Source of the DNA: Jiangella anatolica
GTDB lineage: Bacteria > Actinomycetota > Actinomycetes > Jiangellales > Jiangellaceae
Reading direction: 5' to 3'
Length of the DNA: 64,000 nucleotides
Assembly (NCBI RefSeq): GCF_003236295.1
Contig: NZ_POTW01000023.1
Coordinates: 1 to 64,000, forward strand
Shown here: positions 33,201-41,209 of the stretch, one piece after another
Layout: each line of letters begins with the position of its first letter
Position numbering within the stretch: position 1 is the stretch's first letter
Made by a program: the position numbers and the translations under genes
The notes under the pieces: generated by a model
What the model saw: the letters and a program-made list of their open reading frames with translations, nothing else
Databases searched by the model: none
Told to the model about the DNA's origin: nothing

Positions 33201-34610
33201 TCATCGCCTCTCATGGACGTGCTCGAGGGCTTGGGCTGCAGCCCAGGTCACGGCGGCGGCCAGGTCGTCCGGGGTCTGTCCGGGCGGCTCGGGAACGATC
33301 TGATCGACGACGCCGGAGACGAAGAGGTGCGTGGCGTCGATCTTCTGTCGCCGGGCCAGGTCCGGGGCGTGCGCGGTATCGCGATGGACGATCGCGCTGG
33401 CCCCCTCGGGAGCGAGCGGTGCGAGCCACGCGTGCTCCGTCGCGATGACCTGCTGGGCTCCGAGGAGCGCCAGAGCAGCTCCGCCGGCGCCCTGGCCGAG
33501 CAGGAGAGCGACGGACGGCGCGGTCAGGGTGAGGAGATCGGCTGTGCACTGGGCGATCGTGAAGGCGAGTCCGCCGTTCTCCGCCTCGGCGGAGAGGTCG
33601 GCGCCGGGAGTGTCGATCACGGTGAGAAGTGGCAGCCTCCATTCCTCGGCAAGCGTCATCGCGCGTTGCGCTGCGCGTAGGTCGTGCGGACGTATGGGCT
33701 GGTCCGATCGTCGGTCCTGGGCGACGAGGACGCACGGGATGCCGCGGACGCCGGCGAGGCTGACGTGGATCGCCGGCCGGCCGTGGCCGGTCCCCGCCAG
33801 CGGGACGAGCGCCGCGACGCCGTTGCGGTAGAGCTCGCTGAGCGTCACCCGATCGGATCGGCGCGTCAGCTCGACCGATGCCCAGGCGTCGACGGGTTCC
33901 GGTGCCGCAACCGGCTGCCGGGCCGCAGGCCCGCTCATGCGAGTGGGAACGCCGCGGAGTGCGCCGAGGATCGTGGTGAGGAGCCGGCGCAGCTCGCTGA
34001 CCGGAGTCAGGGCATCGACGAGACCGCGGGCGGCGAGATTCGCCGCCGTCTGCACGCCTTCCGGCAGCGCCGATCCGGTCAGCATCTCGGTGACGCGAGG
34101 GCCCAGGAAGCCGAGGAGCGCACCCGGCTCCGCGAGCGTGATCTGTCCGAGAGCACCCCAGGACGCCATCACCCCTCCGGTCGTGGGATGGCGCAGATGG
34201 GCGATGTACGGGAATCCCGCCGCGCGGTGGCGCGCGACGGCGGCGCTGACGTCGAGCATCCGAACGAAGGCGGGTGTGCCTTCCTGCATCCGGGTTCCTC
34301 CTGAGGCAGTGGAGGCCAGGACCGGGAGACCCGACCGCGTTGCCCGTGCCAGCGCAGCGACGATCCGGTCGGCGGCCGCGACGCCGATGGAGCCGGCCAG
34401 GAAGTCGAACTCGCTGACGATGAGCACGACCGGGTATCCGGCGACCTGCCCCAGTCCGGTCACCACCGCCTCGTCGGCCCCGCTTCGCGCCCGAGCACGC
34501 GCGAGCGTCGCGGCGTACTCGACGTCGGCCTCTGGTGCATCGGACGGCACGTCCCACGACTCGAAGGTTCCATCGTCGACGACCGCTTCGATCACGTCGT
34601 GCGCCGGCAT
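33201..34610 (-). CDS. Acyl-CoA carboxylase carboxyltransferase, AccD-like and AccA-like halves fused
   Basis: A 469-residue cytoplasmic crotonase-fold protein. The first half (about 15-220) resembles AccD, with STASGGTRMQEG and HPTTGGVMASWGALG, but lacks the zinc finger. The second half (about 245-465) resembles AccA, with VIDTPGADLSAEAENGG, GQGAGGAALALLGAQ and LAPLAPEGASAIVHRD. It should transfer a carboxyl group between biotin and an acyl-CoA or malonyl-type donor. No biotin carboxylase or carrier gene is in the window. A malonate-decarboxylase-like MdcD/E fusion is an alternative. The gene is divergent from a FadR-type regulator, with a palindrome in the shared promoter. Confidence 0.85.
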   Translation of the reverse strand: MPAHDVIEAVVDDGTFESWDVPSDAPEADVEYAATLARARARSGADEAVVTGLGQVAGYPVVLIVSEFDFLAGSIGVAAADRIVAALARATRSGLPVLASTASGGTRMQEGTPAFVRMLDVSAAVARHRAAGFPYIAHLRHPTTGGVMASWGALGQITLAEPGALLGFLGPRVTEMLTGSALPEGVQTAANLAARGLVDALTPVSELRRLLTTILGALRGVPTRMSGPAARQPVAAPEPVDAWASVELTRRSDRVTLSELYRNGVAALVPLAGTGHGRPAIHVSLAGVRGIPCVLVAQDRRSDQPIRPHDLRAAQRAMTLAEEWRLPLLTVIDTPGADLSAEAENGGLAFTIAQCTADLLTLTAPSVALLLGQGAGGAALALLGAQQVIATEHAWLAPLAPEGASAIVHRDTAHAPDLARRQKIDATHLFVSGVVDQIVPEPPGQTPDDLAAAVTWAAAQALEHVHERR

Positions 34611-34634
34611 GGGAGCGCCTCTCTGGCGATGAAC

Positions 34635-34659
34635 TATTGGCTCAGTGGCCCAGCCAATA
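34635..34659. promoter_or_regulatory. Palindromic operator between the carboxyltransferase and gntR genes
   Basis: TATTGGCT (34635-34642) and AGCCAATA (34652-34659) are perfect arms with 9 bases between. The site starts 25 bases from the minus-strand start codon and ends 35 bases before the regulator start. It is the likely binding site of the adjacent FadR-type regulator. Confidence 0.75.
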
Positions 34660-34681
34660 TGCCATCGGATGCGCCTGTCAA

Positions 34682-34687
34682 TAGGGT
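34682..34687 (+). promoter_or_regulatory. -10 box (TAGGGT) of the FadR-type gene, leaderless start
   Basis: TAGGGT ends 7 bases before the GTG at 34694 and no ribosome site is visible. The palindrome lies 23 bases upstream, near the -35 position. Confidence 0.55.
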
Positions 34688-34693
34688 TGGTCC

Positions 34694-35386
34694 GTGCGCA
34701 ACCAGATCCGCCCGGTCGTCCGCCCGCGGCTGTACGAGACCGTCGCCCGGCAGATCGCGGCCTGGGTCGACGAGAACCAGCTCGGGGTCGGAGATCGTCT
34801 TCCGCCCGAGCGGGAGCTCGCGAGCAGCCTGGGGGTCAGCCGCACCACGGTCAGCCAGGCCCTCGTGGCCATGGAAGTGGTGGGGGCCGTCGCGGTCCGG
34901 CACGGCGACGGGGTGGTGATCACGTCCGGCGCGAGCATGGGCCGGATCGCCGACGCCATCCGCGAGCATGCCCGCCGGCTGCCCGACGTCCTCGACGCTC
35001 GCGACGCCATCGAGACGAAGCTCGCCGCGCTGGCCGCGGCCAGGCGCACCGACGCCGACCTCGCGGCCATGGACGCCGCGCTCGAGCAGATGGCTGCCGA
35101 CGTCGAGCGAGGTGGGCGTGGCGTGGAGGGCGATGAGCGGTTCCACGCCGCCGTGACGTCGGCCGCACGCTCCGGGCTGCTCAGCCGCGTGATGCTCGAG
35201 CTGACGGCCGAGATCACCGAGACGCGCATCGAGTCGCTCGGGCAGCCGGGGAGGCCGAACGAGTCTCTCGACCAGCACCGCCGTATCGCCGACGCGATCC
35301 GGCGCGGTGACGCGGACGCCGCTGCCGCCGCGATGCACGCGCATGTGACGACAGTCAGCGATCTGGCCATTCTGCGCGAGTCCTGA
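34694..35386 (+). CDS. GntR family regulator, FadR (FCD) subfamily
   Basis: A 230-residue repressor. The winged helix spans about 10-75 (RLYETVARQIAAWVDEN, LPPERELASSLGVSRTTVSQ). The helical FCD domain (about 90-220) has the expected metal/ligand residues: DARDAIETKLAALAA, DERFHAAVTSAARSG and the late QHRRIADAIRRGDADAAAAAM. FCD domains bind small carboxylates or acyl compounds, which suits the divergent carboxyltransferase. The GTG start is 7 bases after the -10 box. Confidence 0.9.
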   Translation: MRNQIRPVVRPRLYETVARQIAAWVDENQLGVGDRLPPERELASSLGVSRTTVSQALVAMEVVGAVAVRHGDGVVITSGASMGRIADAIREHARRLPDVLDARDAIETKLAALAAARRTDADLAAMDAALEQMAADVERGGRGVEGDERFHAAVTSAARSGLLSRVMLELTAEITETRIESLGQPGRPNESLDQHRRIADAIRRGDADAAAAAMHAHVTTVSDLAILRES

Positions 35387-35470
35387 TCCCGTAGCCGGGC
35401 CGCTGGGGACCGGGCGCACGCCCGCTGCCTGACGTGCATCGGCATCACCGCGCCCTCGGCTGTGCCGAGT

Positions 35471-35500
35471 CTTTAAAAATATTTAAAAGTCCAGTAGGCT
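35471..35500 (+). promoter_or_regulatory. Promoter of the peptide operon with an AT-rich operator
   Basis: TTTAAA-AATA-TTTAAA (35472-35487) is a tandem palindrome, exceptional in this GC-rich DNA. A -10 box TAGGCT (35495-35500) follows, and the first TTTAAA lies at the -35 distance. This form suits a MarR-family operator; the operon itself encodes a MarR-type protein. Confidence 0.6.
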
Positions 35501-35536
35501 CAGCGCCCCTCACCTTTACGCACAAGGAGGCGCTTC

Positions 35537-37132
35537 ATGCGAGGTCTGTTGAAGGGCGTAGGTGCCACATCTGTCGCGTTCGCTCTCGTGCTGACCGGGT
35601 GCAGCAGCACGGAGGCCGACGGGGGCGAGGGCTCGCCCGCTGAGTTGGTGATCGGCTCCTCCGATCCGGTGCCCAACCTCGTGCCCGGCCGTCAGAGCAA
35701 CGCGTTCGGGCTGACCATGTCGGTCTTCAGCCCGCTGACCTTCCTCGACGCCGAGGGCGAGCTCAGCTATGTAGCGGCCGAGTCGGTCGAGAGTGACGAT
35801 CAGATCACCTGGACGATCACGCTGCGCGACGGCTGGACCTTCCACGACGGCACCCCGGTGACGGCTCAGGACTACGTGGACAGCTGGAACACGGTGGCGT
35901 ACGGGCCGAACGCGTTCGAGAACTCCGGCCAGCTGGCGGTGATCGCCGGATACGCGGATCTGAACCCGGCAGAGGGCGAGCCGGCTACGGACGAGCTCTC
36001 CGGATTGGCCGTCATCGACGACCTGACCTTCAGCGTGACGCTCAACCGGGCGGACAGCCAGTTCCCCGTCCAGCTCTCGCAGGCCCAGACCGCCTTCTAT
36101 CCGATGCCGCAGAGCGCCTTCCAGGATCTGGACGCGTACGGGAAGCAGCCGATCGGAAACGGTCCGTTCGCGGTGACAACCCGCTGGACGGAGGGCGAGC
36201 CCATCGTCGCCGAGCGGTACCAGGACTATGCCGGCGACGAGCCGACGGTCGACAAGATCACCTGGGTGCCCTATTCGGATCGGCTCACCGCCTACACCGA
36301 TGCCCTCGCCGGCAACGTCGACATCGTGCGGCTTCCGGCCAACCGGATGACGCAGGTGGCCGACGACTTCGAGGACGATCACATCTACAGCTTCTCGGGA
36401 CCGGCGATCAGCTACCTGAGCTTCCCGTACTGGGACGCCAGGTTCGACGACGTCCGGGTCCGGCAGGCGATCTCGATGGCCATCGACCGGGATGCGATCA
36501 ACGAGGCGCTCTTCGGCGATCTGAACGCACCCGCCACGGCGTGGACGCCGTCGATCATGCCCGGTAACCCCGACGGCATCTGCGGGGAGTACTGCGAATA
36601 CGACCCCGAAGCCGCTGCCGCGCTCCTGGCGCAGGCGGGGGGCTTCGAGGGAGAGCTCACGATCCACTTCCCCGGCGGCGCGGGCCAGGACGACCTGTTC
36701 AACGCCATTGCGAACTACCTGCGCCAGAACCTCGGCGTCGACGCCATCGCCCGGCCCTCCGTCGGATGGGCCGAGTTCAGCGAGGATCGCAACAACAAGG
36801 TGCTCGACGGGCCCTTCTTCGCCCGTTGGGGTGCGCTCTACCCGAGCCAGCAGTCGACCCTGAGGGCGGTGTTCACGAGCGCCGCGGGCTGCACCAACTG
36901 CGGCGGAGTGATCATCCCCGAGGTGGAGCAGGCGCTGAACGACGCCGACGCGAGCGACAGCGAGGACGGCGAGGCGTACGCGGCCGCCCAGCAGCACCTC
37001 GCGGAGGGGTTCCCGGTCGTGCCGCTGTTCGAGGAGTCGTACAACTTCGTCACCTCCGACAAGGTCGCGGAGCTCACGGCCTCGGCCGTGGGAGAGCCGC
37101 TCCTCACCGACGTGATCCTCGCCGGCGACTGA
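35537..37132 (+). CDS. Peptide ABC transporter substrate-binding lipoprotein (SBP_bac_5)
   Basis: A 531-residue family 5 binding protein of the OppA/DppA type. Residues 1-22 form a lipoprotein signal with lipobox LTGC (Cys 22). The family signature is seen in LRDGWTFHDGTPVTAQDYVDSW. DVRVRQAISMAIDRDAINEA and DPEAAAALLAQAG follow as in oligopeptide binders. It captures the substrate outside the membrane for the downstream permeases. AAGGAGGCG precedes the ATG. It is the first gene of a seven-gene operon ending at 44114. Confidence 0.94.
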   Translation: MRGLLKGVGATSVAFALVLTGCSSTEADGGEGSPAELVIGSSDPVPNLVPGRQSNAFGLTMSVFSPLTFLDAEGELSYVAAESVESDDQITWTITLRDGWTFHDGTPVTAQDYVDSWNTVAYGPNAFENSGQLAVIAGYADLNPAEGEPATDELSGLAVIDDLTFSVTLNRADSQFPVQLSQAQTAFYPMPQSAFQDLDAYGKQPIGNGPFAVTTRWTEGEPIVAERYQDYAGDEPTVDKITWVPYSDRLTAYTDALAGNVDIVRLPANRMTQVADDFEDDHIYSFSGPAISYLSFPYWDARFDDVRVRQAISMAIDRDAINEALFGDLNAPATAWTPSIMPGNPDGICGEYCEYDPEAAAALLAQAGGFEGELTIHFPGGAGQDDLFNAIANYLRQNLGVDAIARPSVGWAEFSEDRNNKVLDGPFFARWGALYPSQQSTLRAVFTSAAGCTNCGGVIIPEVEQALNDADASDSEDGEAYAAAQQHLAEGFPVVPLFEESYNFVTSDKVAELTASAVGEPLLTDVILAGD

Positions 37133-37148
37133 GCCGCACCGGAGCACC

Positions 37149-38075
37149 ATGACGCGCTACGTATCCCGCCGGCTGCTGGAACTGGTCATCGTCTTCTTCG
37201 GTGTCACGTTCGTCATCTACTGCGCGGTGTTCCTTCTTCCCGGCGACCCGATCGCGGCCCTCGGCGGGGACCGGCCGCTGCCGGAATCCGTGCAAAAGCA
37301 GCTGAGGTCGCGATACGGGCTGGACCTCCCGATCTGGCAGCAGTACCTCGACTACCTGGGCGGCCTTGCGCGGGGGGACTTCGGCACGACCTTCACCGGT
37401 CAGTCCGTCGGCGAGCAGATGGCCAGCCGATGGCCCACCACGATCAAGCTCGCGCTGACGGCGTGGTCGTTGACCGTGCTCATCAGCGTCGCGCTGGGAC
37501 TGGCGGCGGGACTGCGGCACGGTTCAGCGCTGGACAGGAGCGTGCTTCTCGGCACGATCGTCGCGGAGTCCGTGCCCATCTTCGTCCTGGGCATCATGGC
37601 GCAGTACATCGTCGGCATCACGCTCGGCTGGGCGCCCATCGCCGGTGTGGACGACGGATGGCCGCGGGCCTATCTCCTCCCCGCGCTGATCATCGCGGTG
37701 TACGGGCTCGCAGGCGTCTCGAGGCTCATGCGAGGCAGCCTCGTCGACACGATGCGGTCGGACTTCGTGCGCACGCTGAGAGCCAAGGGCATGTCGCAAG
37801 GCGACGTCGTCGGCCTCCACGTCATGCGCAACGCCGCGGCGCCCGTCGTCAACCTGCTGGCCATCCAGCTGGGCTCGCTGCTGGGAGGAACGGTGGTCAT
37901 CGAGGCCATCTTCAACATCAACGGAGTGGGACAGCTGCTGTACAAGGCCATTCAGGACCAGGAGGGAACGCTGGTCGTCGGCGTCGCCACGACGCTGGTG
38001 TTCATCTTCCTCGTCACCAACCTGCTCGTCGACATCCTCTCGTCCGTCCTCGACCCCAGGATCCGACATGACTGA
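37149..38075 (+). CDS. Peptide ABC transporter permease, DppB type
   Basis: A 308-residue membrane protein with six helices. The N-terminal RYVSRRLLELVIVFFGVTF and PIWQQYLDYLGGLARGDFG are typical of DppB/OppB. The cytoplasmic EAA loop is near LRAKGMSQGDVVGLHVMRN. It pairs with the next permease to form the channel. It starts 16 bases after the binding-protein gene and overlaps the next permease by 8 bases. Confidence 0.94.
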   Translation: MTRYVSRRLLELVIVFFGVTFVIYCAVFLLPGDPIAALGGDRPLPESVQKQLRSRYGLDLPIWQQYLDYLGGLARGDFGTTFTGQSVGEQMASRWPTTIKLALTAWSLTVLISVALGLAAGLRHGSALDRSVLLGTIVAESVPIFVLGIMAQYIVGITLGWAPIAGVDDGWPRAYLLPALIIAVYGLAGVSRLMRGSLVDTMRSDFVRTLRAKGMSQGDVVGLHVMRNAAAPVVNLLAIQLGSLLGGTVVIEAIFNINGVGQLLYKAIQDQEGTLVVGVATTLVFIFLVTNLLVDILSSVLDPRIRHD

Positions 38076-38967
38076 GCCGGCCACGGTGGCGCTCGACGGC
38101 ACCCTCGACCGGGCCACCACCACACAGGGCCTCTGGGCCGCGCTGCGCAGCCGGGTCCAGTTCTGGGTGAGCCTCGCTCTGCTGACCGTACTGGCGATCA
38201 TCGCGGCGGTTCCGGGTGTGCTCGCGGGCCTCTTCGGAGAGGGCGATCCTCGAGCCTGTGACCTGACGGCGTCGAATCGTCCGCCGACCTCCGGCCACCT
38301 GTTCGGTACCGACGTGCAGGGCTGCGACGTCCTGGCCAACGTCCTGTTCGGTGCGCGGACGTCGCTGTTCATCGGCCTCGCGACGACGGCGATCTGCTTG
38401 GTCGTCGCCGTGACGCTCGGAACGCTGGCGGGATATGCCGGAGGGTGGCTCGACGCGCTGATCGCGCGCACCGCCGACGTGGTGCTCGGCTTCCCGTTCC
38501 TGCTCGGTGCGATCATCGTGCTCAACACCGCGCCGAATCGATCTCCGCTGCTGCTGGCCGCGGTGCTGGCCTTCTTCTCGTGGCCCACCTTCGCCAGGCT
38601 CATCCGTAGCTCGGTCAGGGAGGTGCGCGAGCGCGAGTTCGTGCAGGCCTCGCATGCGCTGGGCCTCTCACAGGCACGGGTCGTCCTCACGCACGTGCTA
38701 CCCAACTCCCTTGCCCCGACCCTGGCCATCGCCGCGACCATGGTGGGCGGTGTCATCGGAGCGGAAGCCACGCTGACCTTCCTCGGGGTCGGCCTCGTCC
38801 CGCCGTCCATCTCCTGGGGAGTCCAGCTCTCGACCGCGCAGTCCTACTTCCAGGGCGCTCCCCACACGGTCGTCTTCCCCAGCATCTTCCTCACCGTCAC
38901 CGTGATCAGTCTCATCATGCTCGGAGACGCGCTTCGTGATGCTCTCGATCCGCGGGGGCGCACATGA
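38068..38967 (+). CDS. Peptide ABC transporter permease, DppC type
   Basis: A 299-residue membrane protein. The DppC N-terminal external loop holds the usual LFGTDVQGCDVLANVLFGAR segment. The EAA motif lies in FVQASHALGLSQARVVLTHVLPNS. ATLTFLGVGLVPPSISWG is a strong family block. Gene overlaps: 8 bases with DppB, 4 bases (ATGA) with the MarR-type gene. Confidence 0.94.
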   Translation: MTEPATVALDGTLDRATTTQGLWAALRSRVQFWVSLALLTVLAIIAAVPGVLAGLFGEGDPRACDLTASNRPPTSGHLFGTDVQGCDVLANVLFGARTSLFIGLATTAICLVVAVTLGTLAGYAGGWLDALIARTADVVLGFPFLLGAIIVLNTAPNRSPLLLAAVLAFFSWPTFARLIRSSVREVREREFVQASHALGLSQARVVLTHVLPNSLAPTLAIAATMVGGVIGAEATLTFLGVGLVPPSISWGVQLSTAQSYFQGAPHTVVFPSIFLTVTVISLIMLGDALRDALDPRGRT

Positions 38968-39584
38968 GCGCCGACGTCGCGTGTGACGATCTAGCCGTTG
39001 GGGACATCGAACATGAGGAGCGCATTTCCATGGAGATGAGCGAACTGAGTGACGAGATCCGGACCTTCATCGATCGGTTCACCGATGCCTGGGAGCTGAT
39101 GCGCGGAAAGCGGATGACCGGACGAGTCCTCGCACTGCTGATCATCACGGACGAGCCGTACCTCTCCTCGGCGGACCTCGGGAGGCTGCTGAACACGAGT
39201 CCCGGCACCATCTCGACCGCGACGCGGGCGCTCCTCGGGTCCGGGTACATCACGAAGGTCTCGATCCCGAACAGCAGGATCACCTGTTTCAGAGCGGAGG
39301 ACGACGTCTGGGGAGCCTTCCTCAGCCGCGAGAAGCTGGGCCTTCAGCGGATGGAGGAGGTCCTTCGAACCGCCAGGTCGACGCCGGCCGGCTCGGCGCC
39401 GGCGACCGCCCGGCGCCTCCGGAACGGCAGTCGCTACATGGCATGGGTCGACCAGTATCACCGCAACGTGCTGGAGCAATGGCACACGTATCGGGACCAG
39501 GACGAGGACACGCCCCCGCCGCAGGAGCTTCCCGCGGAGATGCTGGCCGCGATCAAGCGCGGGGATCACGAGGAGAGTCCATGA
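38964..39584 (+). CDS. MarR/GbsR-type transcriptional regulator inside the peptide operon
   Basis: A 206-residue regulator. A winged helix at about 45-105 shows LSSADLGRLLNTSPGTISTA and LLGSGYITKVSIPNSRITCF. The N-terminal 25 residues are extra and acidic; an ATG at 39030 is an alternative start. The C-terminal half is helical and may bind the imported compound. It is translationally coupled on both sides (ATGA overlaps), so the transporter and its regulator are made together. Its likely site is the TTTAAA palindrome at 35472-35487 (inference). Confidence 0.85.
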   Translation: MSADVACDDLAVGDIEHEERISMEMSELSDEIRTFIDRFTDAWELMRGKRMTGRVLALLIITDEPYLSSADLGRLLNTSPGTISTATRALLGSGYITKVSIPNSRITCFRAEDDVWGAFLSREKLGLQRMEEVLRTARSTPAGSAPATARRLRNGSRYMAWVDQYHRNVLEQWHTYRDQDEDTPPPQELPAEMLAAIKRGDHEESP

Positions 39585-41209
39585 GCGCGCCCCTGCTGGC
39601 ACTCGACGATCTGACGGTGGACTTCCGCGGGCGACGAGGCGACGGGGTCCGGGCGGTGGACGGCGTGTCGTTCGAGGTCTTCGAGGGCGAGATCGTCGCC
39701 GTCGTCGGTGAGTCCGGATCGGGGAAGACCGTCACGGCGATGAGCGTCCTGGGTCTGCTCCCCGACAACGCCGAGGTGGCCGGCCGCATCCGGCTGGGCG
39801 GCGAGGACCTGCTGACCGCCGACGAGAAGACCCTGCAGAACGTGCGCGGCCGGCGCATCGCGATGATCTTCCAGGACCCGTTCGGGGCGCTCGACCCGGT
39901 CTTCACGATCGGGTTCCAGGTCCGGGAGGTCCTGCGCAAGCACTTCCCCGAGCTGAGCGCGCGGGATCGCAGGCGCCGGGCGATCGACCTGCTCGCGGCC
40001 GTCGAACTGCGTGAACCGGAGAAGCGCTCCCGCTCCTATCCGCATCAGCTGTCCGGCGGGCAGGCCCAGCGGGTGGTGATCGCCATGGCGCTGGCCTGCG
40101 GCCCGGAGATCCTGATCGCCGACGAACCGACGACGGCCCTCGACGTCACGGTGCAGCGGGAGATCCTCGATCTCCTGATGCGTGTGCGTGAGAGGGAGGG
40201 GACGGCCGTCCTCCTCATCACGCACGACATGGGCGTCGTCGCCGATGTCGCGGACCGGGTCGTCGTGATGAGGGACGGACGGGTCGAGGAGACACAGACC
40301 GTCGAGCGACTCTTCGCGCACCCCTCGGCCGCGTACACACAGCGGCTGCTGCGGTCCGTGCCACGCCTCGACGCGGCTGACCGCGCCTCGCTCGCCGACG
40401 ACCGGCCGGCTCTCGTCCTCGACGATCTCACGGTCGAGTACCGGCAGCGGTTCCAGTCCGTGACCGCGGTCGCCGGCGCGAGCCTGACCGTCGCGCGGGG
40501 TGAGGTCGTCGCCCTCGTGGGCGAGTCCGGCTCGGGGAAGACGACCATCGGCAAGGCCATCACCGGCCTCGCCCCGGTGACGAGCGGGACCATCGTCGTC
40601 GACGGCATGGACGCGGTGAATGCCCGCAGGCGGCGGGCGGCGGACCTGCGGAAGAAGATCGGCGTCGTGTTCCAGAACCCGATGGGCGCGCTCGATCCGC
40701 GCTGGACGATGGCGGAGTCCATCGGCGAGCCGCTGCGCGTCCACCGCGGCGTGCGCGGCAAGGCGCTGAAGGCGCGAACGGACGAACTGCTGGATGCTGT
40801 GGGGCTCGCCCGCTCCTGGTCCACCCGCTATGCGCACGAGCTCTCGGGCGGACAGCGCCAGCGCGTCGCCATCGCTCGCGCCCTGGCCCTGGACCCCGTG
40901 CTGCTGATCGCGGACGAACCGACCTCCGCGTTGGACGTGTCCGTGCAGTCGACCGTTCTCGATCTCTTCCGCAGCCTGCAGAGAGAGCTGCACTTCGCCT
41001 GCCTGTTCATCAGCCACGACCTCGCCGTGGTCGACAGCCTGGCCGACCGGATCGTGGTGATGAGCAACTCCCGCGTGGTCGAGGAGGGCGCACGCAGGCA
41101 GATCCTGCTGGATCCGCGGGAGGACTACACCAGACGGCTCCTGGAGGCCGCACCGGTTCCGGACCCGGATGTGCAGCGGAGGCGAAGGAGAGAACGAGAG
41201 AAGGTATGA
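39581..41209 (+). CDS. Fused peptide ABC ATPase (DppD-DppF in one chain)
   Basis: A 542-residue protein with two complete nucleotide-binding domains. Domain 1 (about 3-255) has GESGSGKT (43-50), LSGGQAQRVVIAMAL and ILIADEPTTALD. Domain 2 (about 278-530) has GESGSGKT, LSGGQRQRVAIARAL and LLIADEPTSALD. Each also has a switch His (LLITHDMGVVADV, LFISHDLAVVDSL). It powers the two permeases above. ATGA overlaps the MarR stop and the next gene overlaps its end. Confidence 0.95.
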   Translation: MSAPLLALDDLTVDFRGRRGDGVRAVDGVSFEVFEGEIVAVVGESGSGKTVTAMSVLGLLPDNAEVAGRIRLGGEDLLTADEKTLQNVRGRRIAMIFQDPFGALDPVFTIGFQVREVLRKHFPELSARDRRRRAIDLLAAVELREPEKRSRSYPHQLSGGQAQRVVIAMALACGPEILIADEPTTALDVTVQREILDLLMRVREREGTAVLLITHDMGVVADVADRVVVMRDGRVEETQTVERLFAHPSAAYTQRLLRSVPRLDAADRASLADDRPALVLDDLTVEYRQRFQSVTAVAGASLTVARGEVVALVGESGSGKTTIGKAITGLAPVTSGTIVVDGMDAVNARRRRAADLRKKIGVVFQNPMGALDPRWTMAESIGEPLRVHRGVRGKALKARTDELLDAVGLARSWSTRYAHELSGGQRQRVAIARALALDPVLLIADEPTSALDVSVQSTVLDLFRSLQRELHFACLFISHDLAVVDSLADRIVVMSNSRVVEEGARRQILLDPREDYTRRLLEAAPVPDPDVQRRRRREREKV

